A stretch of DNA of 64,000 bases, taken from positions 464,452 through 528,451 of the forward strand of contig JANPWX010000081.1 in NCBI GenBank assembly GCA_024734555.1, in the 5' to 3' direction. Made by a program: the position numbers and the translations under genes. Source of the stretch: Trochalopteron elliotii (lineage: Eukaryota; Chordata; Aves; Passeriformes; Leiothrichidae). Below the pieces are notes generated by a model. The model was given only the letters and a program-made list of their open reading frames with translations, was not told where the DNA came from and searched no databases. Of this stretch, positions 36,801 through 47,935 are shown piece after piece. Position 1 is the stretch's first letter, and every line of letters begins with the position of its first letter.

Positions 36801-39800
36801 GCAGCTCTACGCAGGTAGAAGACCCAGGAGCAGAAAGTGACAACAACACAGGCACACCAGCAAGGACTGACATCTTGCAGGACCTGGGCAAGATAAAGTC
36901 CAGGGAGGACAACCATTGCCAGCCTGGAGTTCAGTGACTGACATCAAGTCTATACTGAGGACAAGCCAGAAAGTCACATCAGCAGATTAAGATCCTGATC
37001 ACCAAGAACAAGCAAAACTGCAAAATAACTCAGGCAATGAACAAGAACAACTGGACTGTTAAATCACACAAATGCTTATGACTCACCTTCTCTGTATGTT
37101 TTTAATTCTGAAAAATACTGAAGCAGAAAATAGAATTAGTAATATAAAATAATAATAATTATTATTTGTTTTATTTCTTGTGTAATACTAGAAATAAAGC
37201 AGTAGAGAAATAAGGTTCCCCAAACTGGGAATTCCACATGATTTTCCAAGTAACTTGCTGTATTCAACTTTATTGTCATTTAGGAAAATTGATCTCAAGT
37301 TTTTACTACTCACAAGTAGATTTTTGTAGTGATTTTAATTTCTCGTAACCATGAACCACCACTTATGCAAAGAAGTTTTTAAGCCTGTGGTTCCTTTTGG
37401 CACTTCCTGCAGTTTTCTCCAAGAATTCACAGTTTCTGAGAATTCCTAATTCAAAGCCTCATGACTGGTGTATTTTTATTTCTGTAGCCACACTCTAGTC
37501 TGATGACCTAATTAGATAAATTTAACAAACCAATGTGCAAACAGCCATGCAAAGCATACAATTTTTGTGTTTTGATGATAATATTGTTTTTTCCAAGATT
37601 ATGTAAAAAATTGTTCTAGGGATAACCATAGAAAACAAAAAAAAATCAGTGATTTTTGAAGAAAATGTGTGGTACATGAGTTGATGTTTTTAGTCCTTTT
37701 GCTTGGGCCTTCCTTTTCTCCTCCATGCAAAGGCAAAGTGGTTTGATTATGTTATTCATATTAGCCCATATTGATGTAATTTTAGTTCTCATTATACTCT
37801 GAGGTGTACCTGATTTCTGTGGCCGAAGGTCTTTAGTGGTGTAGCTGGACTCTTTTTGCAGCCTGAAGAGTTGATGTTTCTGCTACTAATTGGTTTTCAT
37901 GTTTACTTCCCCTGAAGTACTTAAGAAAGGATTTGTATCATCCATCTCTAATTAGAGAGGAAATGTTTCAGCATTAAGCTTTATTACATTTCTAGCTCCT
38001 TCCTTAGTATTTCCTCTTTACCACCTGCTTGGCTTCATACTGTTTGTTCTTTTTGCCTCTTAATTTAAGCTTGCTAATCATCAGTTAATGCAGTTTCAAT
38101 GAAACATCCCTTGCATGAAACCTCATCAGCTACCTCATTACCAGATCTTATTGAAGTCTCCCGACCTATTATCACCTGGCCAAACTTCCATTATGTTTTG
38201 TCATTGAGAATGTGGGCAAGGAGAGATTCAGTTATGTGAACACTAATAGGAAATAAAAAAAATTAATTTGACTTAACCTTGGTACAATGAATAAATGTTT
38301 CACCACTTGAAAAAATAGACTCCAGCTTAAATTACACTTATATGCATCTGTTTGTTTGCCAATTTAGCTGGATATGACATTCTGGTACCAGAAATGCATG
38401 CAACAGCCAAATCAAGTACATGTAATGAAGTATTCAGAAGGACTAACCATTCGAAATAATCTCTGGCATTAGAGGTAATATTACTAAATTGCATATTTGC
38501 CTTGTATCCTCACACAAGGCAAATATGCAATTTAGTAATATTAACACTTATTTTTATTTTAGTTCTTGGGTAATTGGGTATTTTTTCTTCTCATCTTACA
38601 CTGAGACAAGAAATAAGCTATAAAAAAAGTCAAGGGTTATGATGTCAACATATGAAAGTGTCAGTTTTGCAGAATTCTAGAATTTTCTTTATACAAAACT
38701 CTTTCTTTTCCTTTAGGTATTGTTAAGTAAAGTCCTTAGAACAGCTGTGAGACTATTATTTAAAGAAAAACTTTGCACTGCGGATGTTAAAAAGTAGTCC
38801 AATGAAAATTTCATAGGCTTTTTAATATTTTAAAGAGATTAATTTTTGCCTTCTCAATGTTATTAATTAGATTTAAATTATTGTGTTATACTCACATGGA
38901 CAAACTCTACAAGAAATGCAACAGCAACATTAAGCAAAAACTGTAGCTATGTGAGTTCAAGAATTTAGTCTTTACAATTTAGCCTATGTATTGCAGGGGA
39001 GAACTATAGTTATCATAATATTTAATCTCTAAACAACATATTGCTCATGAAGACTGTCAATTGATTGCTGTGGACCTATTTGTTTGATCCCTCTGCAGAA
39101 GCTGAGTAAATGCTCTGCACTCTGTCTTGCCAGTGTATTTTTCACACTCCTGAAATGGGAACAATTCAATTTCCATGGTGGCAGCAGTTTTGGCCCTTTC
39201 TTTGAAGGATACTGACAAGTGTAAAATATCTGTGAGGTTGCAATATCAGAATTGAAACTCACTGAATTTCTCAAAATTTTCTCAGAAGAAATAAATATTT
39301 ATTTGGATACCTGATGAGATAAGCAAGTTTTTCTTAGAGAAAGACCAGTGTGGAAAATTTCCACAAATTAAAAGTAGTGAAAAAATCTCATATTTTTATC
39401 TAAATTTCAAGCTGTTTGCTTATCTTATGTACCGGAATTGAAATTCAAGTTATTCTAATCTGATATCATATGTAATTCAGACTGTAGAATGTCTTTATTA
39501 TTCTTATATGAAACCTAGCATCCTCTAAGTGCAAAGGCTGTAACTTTACATGTTCAGATTTCATATAAAATATGAATTTCTTTGAGTTCTGCATCAGACT
39601 GATTTGTAAACTTGTTGTCATGAGGTCTACATAGTCATTATGCATATCTTTACTCCAATGGGGATCCAAAACATCATCTTCCATCAAGACGAATAGTCTT
39701 GACTTGCAAGTCAGAGAATTTTTCTCTTCATTCTAGTTAGTTCTGATGGCTAATCACACTCTCAATTAAAAAAAAAAAAATCCCTAATTTGAATATGCCT

Positions 39801-41795
39801 TTCAGCATATTTCAGCCAGTATTTTTTTCATAGTTTTCTCTACTAGATCAACAAATTCTTTGAAAGAAAAAATTCATGTGGTGAGGAAGACTTGATCCAT
39901 TATGTGCAAGACCTTCCAGCCAAATGAATAGAATTCTAAAGTCTATCTTAAAATAAGAGTTTTTTACTAACCCTTTAGTTTGTGGTTCTCCTCTTATTAC
40001 TGCTCATCACTTTTTAAATATGATTCTCATAACTGAATTTCATTATTCATTTATGTGTCGTCTTTTTTGGGTTTGTTTTTTAATTAAAGACCAATTTCCC
40101 TTCTTTATTATGGTTTTCTTTATACTTCAGAATACCATATGTCCTGTATTCTTGATGCACAATATCCACTTTGCAGATCAGTATTATTTCTTCCTTTATG
40201 AGAAAGATCTGAGGGAATTTTTAAAATTTACTTTTGCATCAGTAGTTCAGAATTTAAAATAATGTCAAATTTAATGTCAACACTTAATGAAACTGCCTAG
40301 ATAGACCCAGTGTATCTGCTGAAACTACTTCTTGCTGTGTTCCAGCTGGTCAGTTCTTAATCCTCTTTTTCGAGGGATTGTGAAAACGATGTGCTAATTA
40401 TTTAAGTCTGTAAAACTGTAAATCATGCTTTTGTAACATTTAAGTATATTACATCTGTACTTGCCTCTGTCATTCCAACTTGTAATCTCATTAAAAAAAT
40501 GAAATCAGTTTTATTTGATAAGACCTGTCTTCCATCATGTGTTATTGATTGCATTTATATTCCTCTTAATTTAATTATGTATTGATTGAATCATGTTGTC
40601 TTCCCATTCTTCTGCTCAAGGATGAGAACATGGTAATCATATATATATTTACTTTACCTGGGTCAACCTACTGTCTCCACTGGCACATTATTAATCTCTT
40701 ATCTTGAGAAATTACACTTCTATCCTACTATTGATGTCACTTTCTATTAATCTGATAAATAATAAATAGCAGGAAGCTGGACAGAACTCCTGCTGAATGT
40801 TTACAAATCTTGGGCTCATTTATGTTATTTAGAGCTGCTAATTTAGGAGGTCTTAATGAAAAAAAGAAACAAATGTGAAGAGTTACATTCATATGATTGG
40901 TTTTATTTGTTTAAACATCATATTTGGGACTTTGGTCAGGATCCTCTGTCTCAAAGAAAAAATCTGATTTATGAATGAAGCATCATCAGAAGATCTTTGT
41001 TACCTTGACGGCAGCAGACCCACAACAATTATTCAGAGACTGTAGGTATTTTTTTCCAGCTGGTCTCAGATCTACTTTCCTGTGAGTGACAGGAAATACC
41101 TCTCTATGGTAAGTATTTTCTATTTCTGTTGCCTAGAAATGCACTTGAACTCCATACAGTGTTCTGAACTCTCTTATTGGCAAAATTAATTATTTTCTCT
41201 AGATCTTGCTCAGATTGTCCTGTAACCAGGGCTTTGAATGAGGCTTCCAATGCTCTGGTCAACAGCTTCCATGATGCACCAAAACTTCCTCCTTCTGGTT
41301 GGTATGAAAGGTTGTTACACTTACACATATTCCCAGCTGCTGTCATCACTGACACAGAGACAGAAAGATAAATGGAGACAGAGAGCTGGGTGGGTGTAGT
41401 TGATTCAGCCTGACAGAGTTTAGACCTGCTCTTTCTTTACAGACTCTTCCCCCTCTTTGATCTTACCTACCTAGTGCACTTGATATCCCTAATTAATTCA
41501 TTCTACCACTACAATCACCTCCACAATAAAAAGCTTTGCTGGTAATAGAAGGACTTCTATGTCCTGGAGGAAGCTCAGTGTATCAGGAGCAAGGGCTCAA
41601 ATATCAATGGAACCAACACAGCCATCTATATGTATCTTACCTGACACTTCAAAAAATAGGTGTTTGTGCATAAACCTATATGCACCTAAGGTTGCAACTG
41701 TCTCAATCCATTAGAAATGCATCTATTAATCACTTACTTTTCTATATGCCACTATAAGGAATGCTACTTCTGTCATGGAAATAATAATATATCAC
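33876..41795. other. Unannotated AT-rich DNA, 7.9 kb, with one perfect hairpin
   Basis: No gene or named transposon is seen. It contains an ATA-rich low-complexity tract at about 34300-34395, a motif cluster at 36167-36220, a somewhat GC-richer patch at about 36740-36960 holding an 84-codon ATG-initiated minus-strand frame, and the inverted repeat at 38476-38543 listed separately. Confidence 0.55.
38476..38543. repeat. Perfect 30-bp inverted repeat with 8-nt spacer
   Basis: The left arm 38476-38505 begins TAATATTACTAAATTGCATA and ends CCTTGT. The right arm 38514-38543 begins ACAAGGCAAATATGCAATTT and is its exact reverse complement across all 30 bases. The spacer (38506-38513) is ATCCTCAC. 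Pairing stops cleanly at both edges (G at 38475 faces A at 38544). It could form a 30-bp stem with a small loop as RNA or a DNA cruciform. There are no flanking target duplications, and it is too short for a MITE with coding remnants. Confidence 0.98.
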
Positions 41796-42243
41796 TGTGG
41801 GGTTGAAGACACAGACCCCTCTTATGCCAGCAAAGCAAAGCCAGTTTATTGTACTAGGTTCCAAGTATTTAGAAGTTTATTGCACTAGGTTACAAGTATT
41901 TATAGGTTACTCTGTTTGTACAGAATTTTCCATGCTGACCCCTTTGTCCAGGTTCCTGTAGAAACAAAATCTGATATTCTTCTTGTGCTAGTAATGTCCT
42001 TTATTATCTCTTTTGCCACCAGAGTCCTTGTTGTATTTTCCCTCGTCAGAACAATCAGCATCAGAGGGTCAGTGTGACCAAACATGATGTCATTAAATTC
42101 ATAATGCAGAAGAAACCCCCTCTCAGAGAACTTTGCCATCTGAGGAGCTCAAATCTCCTGCTGCATTGGGAACTCTGTGGGAACTGGGAGCTCCCAGACC
42201 ATGAAGATGCCCTTGGCCACAGTCCTTGTATTTTGGAACCACA
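41796..42243 (-). mobile_element. Solo LTR of an avian endogenous retrovirus (probable)
   Basis: Read on the minus strand, the element starts TGTGGTTCC (42243 downward) and ends AACCCCACA (41796). This gives the TG...CA ends with short inverted symmetry expected of an LTR. The promoter TATAAATA corresponds to 41897-41904. Polyadenylation signals AATAAA lie at 41876-41881 and again at 41845-41850, followed by a GGCTTTGCTTTGCTGGC U5-like stretch. The TATA-to-AATAAA unit is duplicated with a 31-bp period. The flanks (ATCAC left, GCTTA right) do not form a convincing target duplication, and there is no adjacent primer-binding site or viral gene. It is either an old solo LTR or one with misplaced boundaries. 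U3 contains an 80-codon open frame of no recognisable identity. Confidence 0.6.
41843..41904. repeat. 31-bp tandem duplication spanning the LTR core
   Basis: Two copies (41843-41873 and 41874-41904) share AGTTTATTGNACTAGGTTNC and AAGTATTTA. In minus-strand reading each copy carries a TATA-like block and an AATAAA. Only one TATA (41897-41904) is intact; the other reads TCTAAATA. Confidence 0.9.
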
Positions 42244-45200
42244 GCTTACAGGTCCCTTGTAAGCAAAGCAAACTGTTAATTCACACACTGAGGGATAGTA
42301 AAGTAAAGCTGATATAACTTAAATTAGAATAATACAGATAATCATGTCTCCAAAAGTAAACTCATAAGAAGATGGTTTCCTTCACACCTTCAACAACCAA
42401 TTGTTTTCTGACTGAAATGCATTTTTGTCACATTAGCAGCATCTCTTTAAAGTTGCTTTTCATTTTTGGAGTTTCCCTTTCATTTTTAATTACAGGTTTC
42501 ATATTGGATTACAAGGGCAATAGTTGGCATCCTTATTGATCATTATGCAAATTATTTGTCAGATATTTAGAATAATATTTATTTCCTCTAAAATGTGAAT
42601 AAAAGCTTAACATATTTACTAACTGGTGAGCTGTATTCAATAATGAGGTAGTTATACCTGCTTTGGGCTTGGGTAGATTTATGATTGTCATCTGTGACAA
42701 CTCAATTCTGTGTGCTGATTGCTCTAGAATTTTGGAGTGATGTAGCTTCATCGTTCTGTTTTCTTTAACAAGGTTGATAGAATTTGCAATTACTGATGGG
42801 GTTGGCCTTCTTGATAATGTTCTGAGCTCATATAAAATCTAAAAAAAAGAGAAACGTGAAATTATGTTTATAAATATTATTCCCATGTAGCAATTAGTAC
42901 ATTTGCTTGATTTAAAATTTTTTAGTTCTTTAAATCTGCAAGGATTCTGCTTTTCCTATGAATTAATGTTTTGAAATGGATGACCTATGAATATGTGAGG
43001 AACAGCTTTTAACCCAAAAGGAATATATCTGCTGTAATTAGAATAACAGGGGAAAAGGAAGGAAATTTGAATGAAACTCTCTCATTTTCTAATAGACATG
43101 GTTCAGGCAGGTTGTATCCTGTGGATTCCCCCTGTCTGTGACATGACAAGCTGTGGCTCTTGTTGAAGACACCTCTTCAAAGGAAGAAGCACCTTCTCAT
43201 CTTCAGGTGCAGAAGCAACATAAAACCAATTCTAGAACAAGAGGAAAAAATGTTAGATACAGAAATGAGGTCACTGAGCTGGTTCCAGCATCGCTTTACA
43301 TCTCAGCAATGTGGCCACAGAAGATTAAGCACCAAATCATATTGCATAATTCTTTACCGGTGCCACCTTATCATTCTATTAATTCATGGTATGAGAGATA
43401 ATTTTAAATGAATTTCAGTTTCAGCTTTTGTGCAAATGCCAAAGAAAAATAAAAGATGACCTTGAAACTCATTGAAAGTCATGGTTAGAGACTCAGGCCA
43501 AGTTAGAAAAAGTGCTTTCTCAGTGCTTTATTCATGAGACCTTGTACACTGGGAATTTTAGATTATTTTCTGAACAAAATAGTTGTCCGAGGTTTATGTT
43601 ATGTTTAGGTTTGATATACACATATTCACTGGGCAGAATGTATTTAATATTCAGTTTAAAAATAACTACAAGTTAGTTAAGGAATTCCACAGGAAATTTA
43701 GATAAATTTTAGATTATTTTGTATATTCAGTTTCTTTAGCAATTTCCCCCAAAATACCAAGAATTCTTTATTGTTTTTTTTGAAGGTAGTCAAAAGGGGG
43801 ACCTTCCAGAATACTCAGAGCTTTTTCTTTATTAAATCCAGTTCTTTTTCCCATGTGAAGTTTTTCAGTTTAGTTGTATTTCTTATTAAGTGTGTGGGGA
43901 AAGACACAGTGTATCATATAAAATTATCCTGGATAAGAAAATATAAGCTCTCTGATAGGATTAACTTCTTTATGAAATGCCCAAAATTTTTGTCAATAGA
44001 AATTTTCAAACTTGATTGCTGCATTTATCCCTAACCTCATTTGGATTTCAGGAAAATTTCTTTCCTCACTGTAGAATTTTAGCACATGGTCTACCTTTTC
44101 TTCATGTCTTTATCCTTCCATTTATTCTAGTAGTGTTAACATTCCTCATAATTTCTAATACACTTATTGTGCTACATATCCCCAGCAGTCTGTAGGGCAC
44201 TCCTCTGACTTCACAGGGATAGGAGCTGGTCTCTGTAGCAGCAATATCTGCTGGCAGGACCAAAAATAAATTTGCTTCTCTTCATGATGTCCTTTTCTTA
44301 AAAGGCCTATTTGTAACTTTCTTTTATTGCAGAGATGAGTTTAATTCTTACTCATCACCAGAAAGGCGGCATGGCAACTATGTTTAATCTTTAGCACTGA
44401 CAAATGCTTAAAATAGAAATGTCTGACATCAAAGTGCAGAACATATCAGGGTAAAATCCTGAACATTCTCAATGAGAAGTCAGCCCAAATTTAATTAATA
44501 AAGCTCTCAATTTCTTGTCTTTATCACATGTTTGTTTCTTAGTCTGTGTATACTCAAGGGCCTTATTTGAAAGAGAATATTGTGTTGTTACTTTTTTAAA
44601 TTAAGTAAAGAAACTACTAATTAAATCTGTCTGGAAACTAGGGTAGATGTTTATTAATGCTTTGTGAGCATTTAATCTAGATTTTCAATGGAAAAGAATT
44701 TTTGATTTTTAATCAAAACAAGTTTGAGTTTTAAATCTAATAACAATAGTAGATATCATCATTGGCTACTGTTGAAAACACTCATGGAATTTGGACTTTT
44801 CATTGTGATACAATTTTCAACTGAATATTTACAATTTTTAAATGAATATTCTCCTTAGACAGACACTGAACTGACAGACATGATGGGAGAAAAACAGTTT
44901 TCTCATCCATGGCACATGCAACTATAGAGTTAGTGTAATATTCTCATCCTACTAATAGAATTACTGTCTCTTAATATGGGAGGAAGACTATAGCTGATAG
45001 AGCAGCTGAGACAGACTCATTTGTTGCTTTCTCTTTCTGCTAAAACTAGCAGAAAAGGTGACAATTGGTGTCATTTACGTGTCCCTTTCTGTTGGTACAG
45101 ATGTTTATGATTACATTTAAATTGTCACTTATACCATATTAAGAGCCACATTTACAACTGTATACTTATATTAGGCAGGTGAATCCACTGAAGGGTGAAT

Positions 45201-45500
45201 AGTGATGACAAGAAGAAAATAAAATGTGCATTTACTTCTGCACCTAGACTGGCCTACAGTTATACGGTGCATTATAATTTGTAGCTCCTTAGGCATGACA
45301 TATCATAATTTTTCACCTGTTTTTTGAATACATTTAGCAGATATTCTTGTAGCCTTTAAATTGAGGGAAGGGCATTAAGTGACAAAAGCAATAATACACA
45401 GTGCCTATGATGCAAAATGCACTGCTGTGCAATGAATACTTTGTTATTACAAGGTTGTCTCAAAAAACCTCAGCTCAACATAATTTTGCCCTCTGAGAAT
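42244..45500. other. Unannotated AT-rich DNA
   Basis: I see no coding, RNA or repeat signature of note in this 3.3 kb. Confidence 0.6.
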
Positions 45501-46078
45501 CTTGATGGTTTTGGCTGGGATTGAGCTAATTTTCTTCATAGTGTCTGGTATGGTGCTGTGTTTAGATTGTGTGACCAAAGCGGTGATGATGAGACAGAGA
45601 TCTTCTAGCCATGGCTGAGCAGTGCCTAATCAGTGTCAATTAAGGTCTTTTTCTCATGCTGTACAGCCAAAAAGGATGTAGAGGGATGTGCCATAGTTTA
45701 GGAGAGGACATGACCAGGCAGATGACCAGAGTTAACCAAAGAGATATTTCACTTCATAAAGAAAAATGGGGATGTCTGGAGTTACAGCATCCCTATTTCA
45801 AGGTCACCATTATGCATGATGGAGCCTGGCTGTCCTGGAGATGGGTCCAAGCAGCTGCATAGCCATGGGAAGCAGTGAATCAACTCCTTCTTTTGCTTTT
45901 CTTGCATGTGTAGCTTTGGCTTTACCTACTAAATTGCCTTTATCTCATCCCATGGGTTGTCTTTACCCTCCTTGCTCTCTCTCCCCCAGGAGCTGCAGGG
46001 AGCAGCACGTCCTGCAGTGATAAGGGCTGTGTGGAGCAGGGATACATGTTGGATTCATGTTGGGGTTAAACCACAACA
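45501..46078 (+). mobile_element. Solo LTR, avian ERV family with GGTTTTGGCTGGG start and GGGTTAAACCAC end
   Basis: The piece follows a familiar avian LTR from end to end. It has GATGGTTTTGGCTGGGATTG near the start and AATTTTCTTCATAGTGTCTG just after. There is a GCTGAGCAGTGC block (45614-45625) and a TTAACCAAAGAGATAT block. A CTTCATAAAG TATA-like site lies near 45750-45759, then ATGATGGAGCCTGGCTGTCC with TGGAGATGG. The polyadenylation region is CCTACTAAATTGCCTTTATC (the family usually has TATTAAA). It ends GGGGTTAAACCACAACA (46078). The first dinucleotide appears mutated, and the flanks show no clean target duplication. No internal viral genes lie on either side, so it is a solo LTR. The family identification is from memory of the sequence type; no name is assigned. 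Confidence 0.85.
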
Positions 46079-47739
46079 GAAGTTTATATGCAAGTTTTTT
46101 TCCACCATGCTAACCCTCAAAGGTGAGTTCTCAAGCCTGTATTGAGCCTGTTGAAGAGATTCTTTCTTTCCATACCTGCAGATGTCTCTGTGATCAGAGT
46201 GATGGAAGAAAGAACCCTCTGTTGACACAAAGGATATAATTATGGCATGCTGTCCTTAGCATGCTGTCCAAGTTGGCACTTCAGAAACACAGCACCACAT
46301 CTTTAAAAGTGGTTTAAACGCTGCTAATGTTAAACTATTGTCAAAACTGTGCAACTTCTGCACCCTGAGGCTTTTTGCCTGTGTTGGGGCAGAAGTAAAG
46401 AGTCTCCCCCACCAACTTCCTGTTTTCTTAATAACATATGATGTTTTAATCTCCACTTCTCTCAAATTTTCTTTCTTTCCCCTATCTCAATCACTCTGCA
46501 TAATGAAAATTCCATTAATTAAGAAAGCATGCTGAGGCTTTCTAGCCAAGTCTTCACTCAAACTAACCAGTCTTTCAATCTTATTATGTACAAAAGAGAA
46601 TATTGATTTTCATGCTGTCAGTAAGACTTTATTATATGACATGAGGATGAAACAGATTCTATCATTGACAGCTGCATATTATAAATGGAATTGCTGTGAA
46701 CAGTGAGAAAAACTAGAAGAATTGGAAATGTCTTTGCTGTATTTTTGGTTACCTGAACTGTGCTAATTTATGATATTTAGTAGTCAGATATCTTGTTAAA
46801 AACAATCAATTAATATTCACAACAATTCCAATTTTACTTAGTTTAAAAAAAAAGAATAAGAAGTCTATCTTGCAGAGATTGCTTTGGACACTGAGGCACA
46901 TGCTACTATGATTTTGTTTTTCAAATACCTTATTTACCTGCCCATGTACTTACTGCATATGCCCTAAAAGTAAATTTCCATGAGTCTTTCTTGACCAACA
47001 AGTAGATTATCCTTCAACAATCAAATTATCTTCCTGCTGGACTCAAAACTAGGGAGATTTTCTCTTCTTTCATCCACCTATGAATATTTATTACTCTACT
47101 AGGTGAGTTTAATAAGAGTCTGATTTAAAATCCATTCAGCTCAAAGGAGTCTTTCAGATTATTTTAATGGGATTTGATGCTGACCCTAAGACTTTATGTC
47201 ACTAGACATTACTGAGCTGTAAGCATCCTGAGATAGGGAATGAACACAAAGGAGCAGAGTCTGGTTTGCATGTATAAAGAAATTGGATGTTTCAGGTTTC
47301 ACTAAGAGGTTTTTGTTTAGCTGCTACATCAACTGAAGCTGACTTTGGTATCTTACTCATGGGGTGTCAGAACTCTGCTTATTTCTGTGTCTTTTATTAG
47401 CCTGGATTCTGTTTGACTCCCACAAGAAAAATAAGATTGTAATGTGCTGCAAACAGTAGAGTGATATTTGCTGGAGTAGCTGTCTAAGTTGTGGTTTGAA
47501 GATTTTTCCCTAAAATAAAACTACAAAAAAAAATAGAAATAAAAAATGAGATATAAAAACTATAGAAAAATGTGTCTTGAAGCAAAGCATGAATTTTTAA
47601 AATATGTATATATATTTATATATATGTGTGTGCAAGCTGACAAGCACCAGAAGTTTATTATTCATATATGAACACATATAATAATATATAGGCATTTAAA
47701 TATTCCCAATGTCCAAATGGAAACCAGTAATGAGACTTA
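46079..47739. other. Unannotated AT-rich DNA
   Basis: No gene is recognised. It includes a short tandem copy of GCATGCTGTCC near 46243-46270 and a TA-rich low-complexity tract at about 47598-47695 just before the CR1 piece. Confidence 0.6.
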
Positions 47740-47935
47740 GATCAGGTCCAGATGAGGGCCATGGAGACAGCTAGAGGTCTGAAGAACCTCCCCTACAAAG
47801 AAAGTCTGAGGGAGTTGATGTTTAGTCTTAAAAAGAGAAAGCTCCAGGAAGATCTAATTGTGGCCTTTCAGTACTTAAAGGGGTTTATAAGAAACACCAA
47901 GAAATACTTTTTCCCAGGGCCTGTAGGGTTCTGTG
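47740..47935 (+). mobile_element. CR1 LINE 3' region fragment, both ends truncated
   Basis: GGTCCAGATGAGGGCCATGG, then AGTCTGAGGGAGTTGATG, AAAGCTCCAGGAAGATCT, and ATTGTGGCCTTTCAGTACTT with AAAGGGG follow the upstream part of the CR1 3' region in order. It stops near GGGCCTGTAGGG, well short of the octamer tail, so the 3' end has been lost by deletion or rearrangement. An open frame of 78 codons across it is incidental. Confidence 0.92.
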
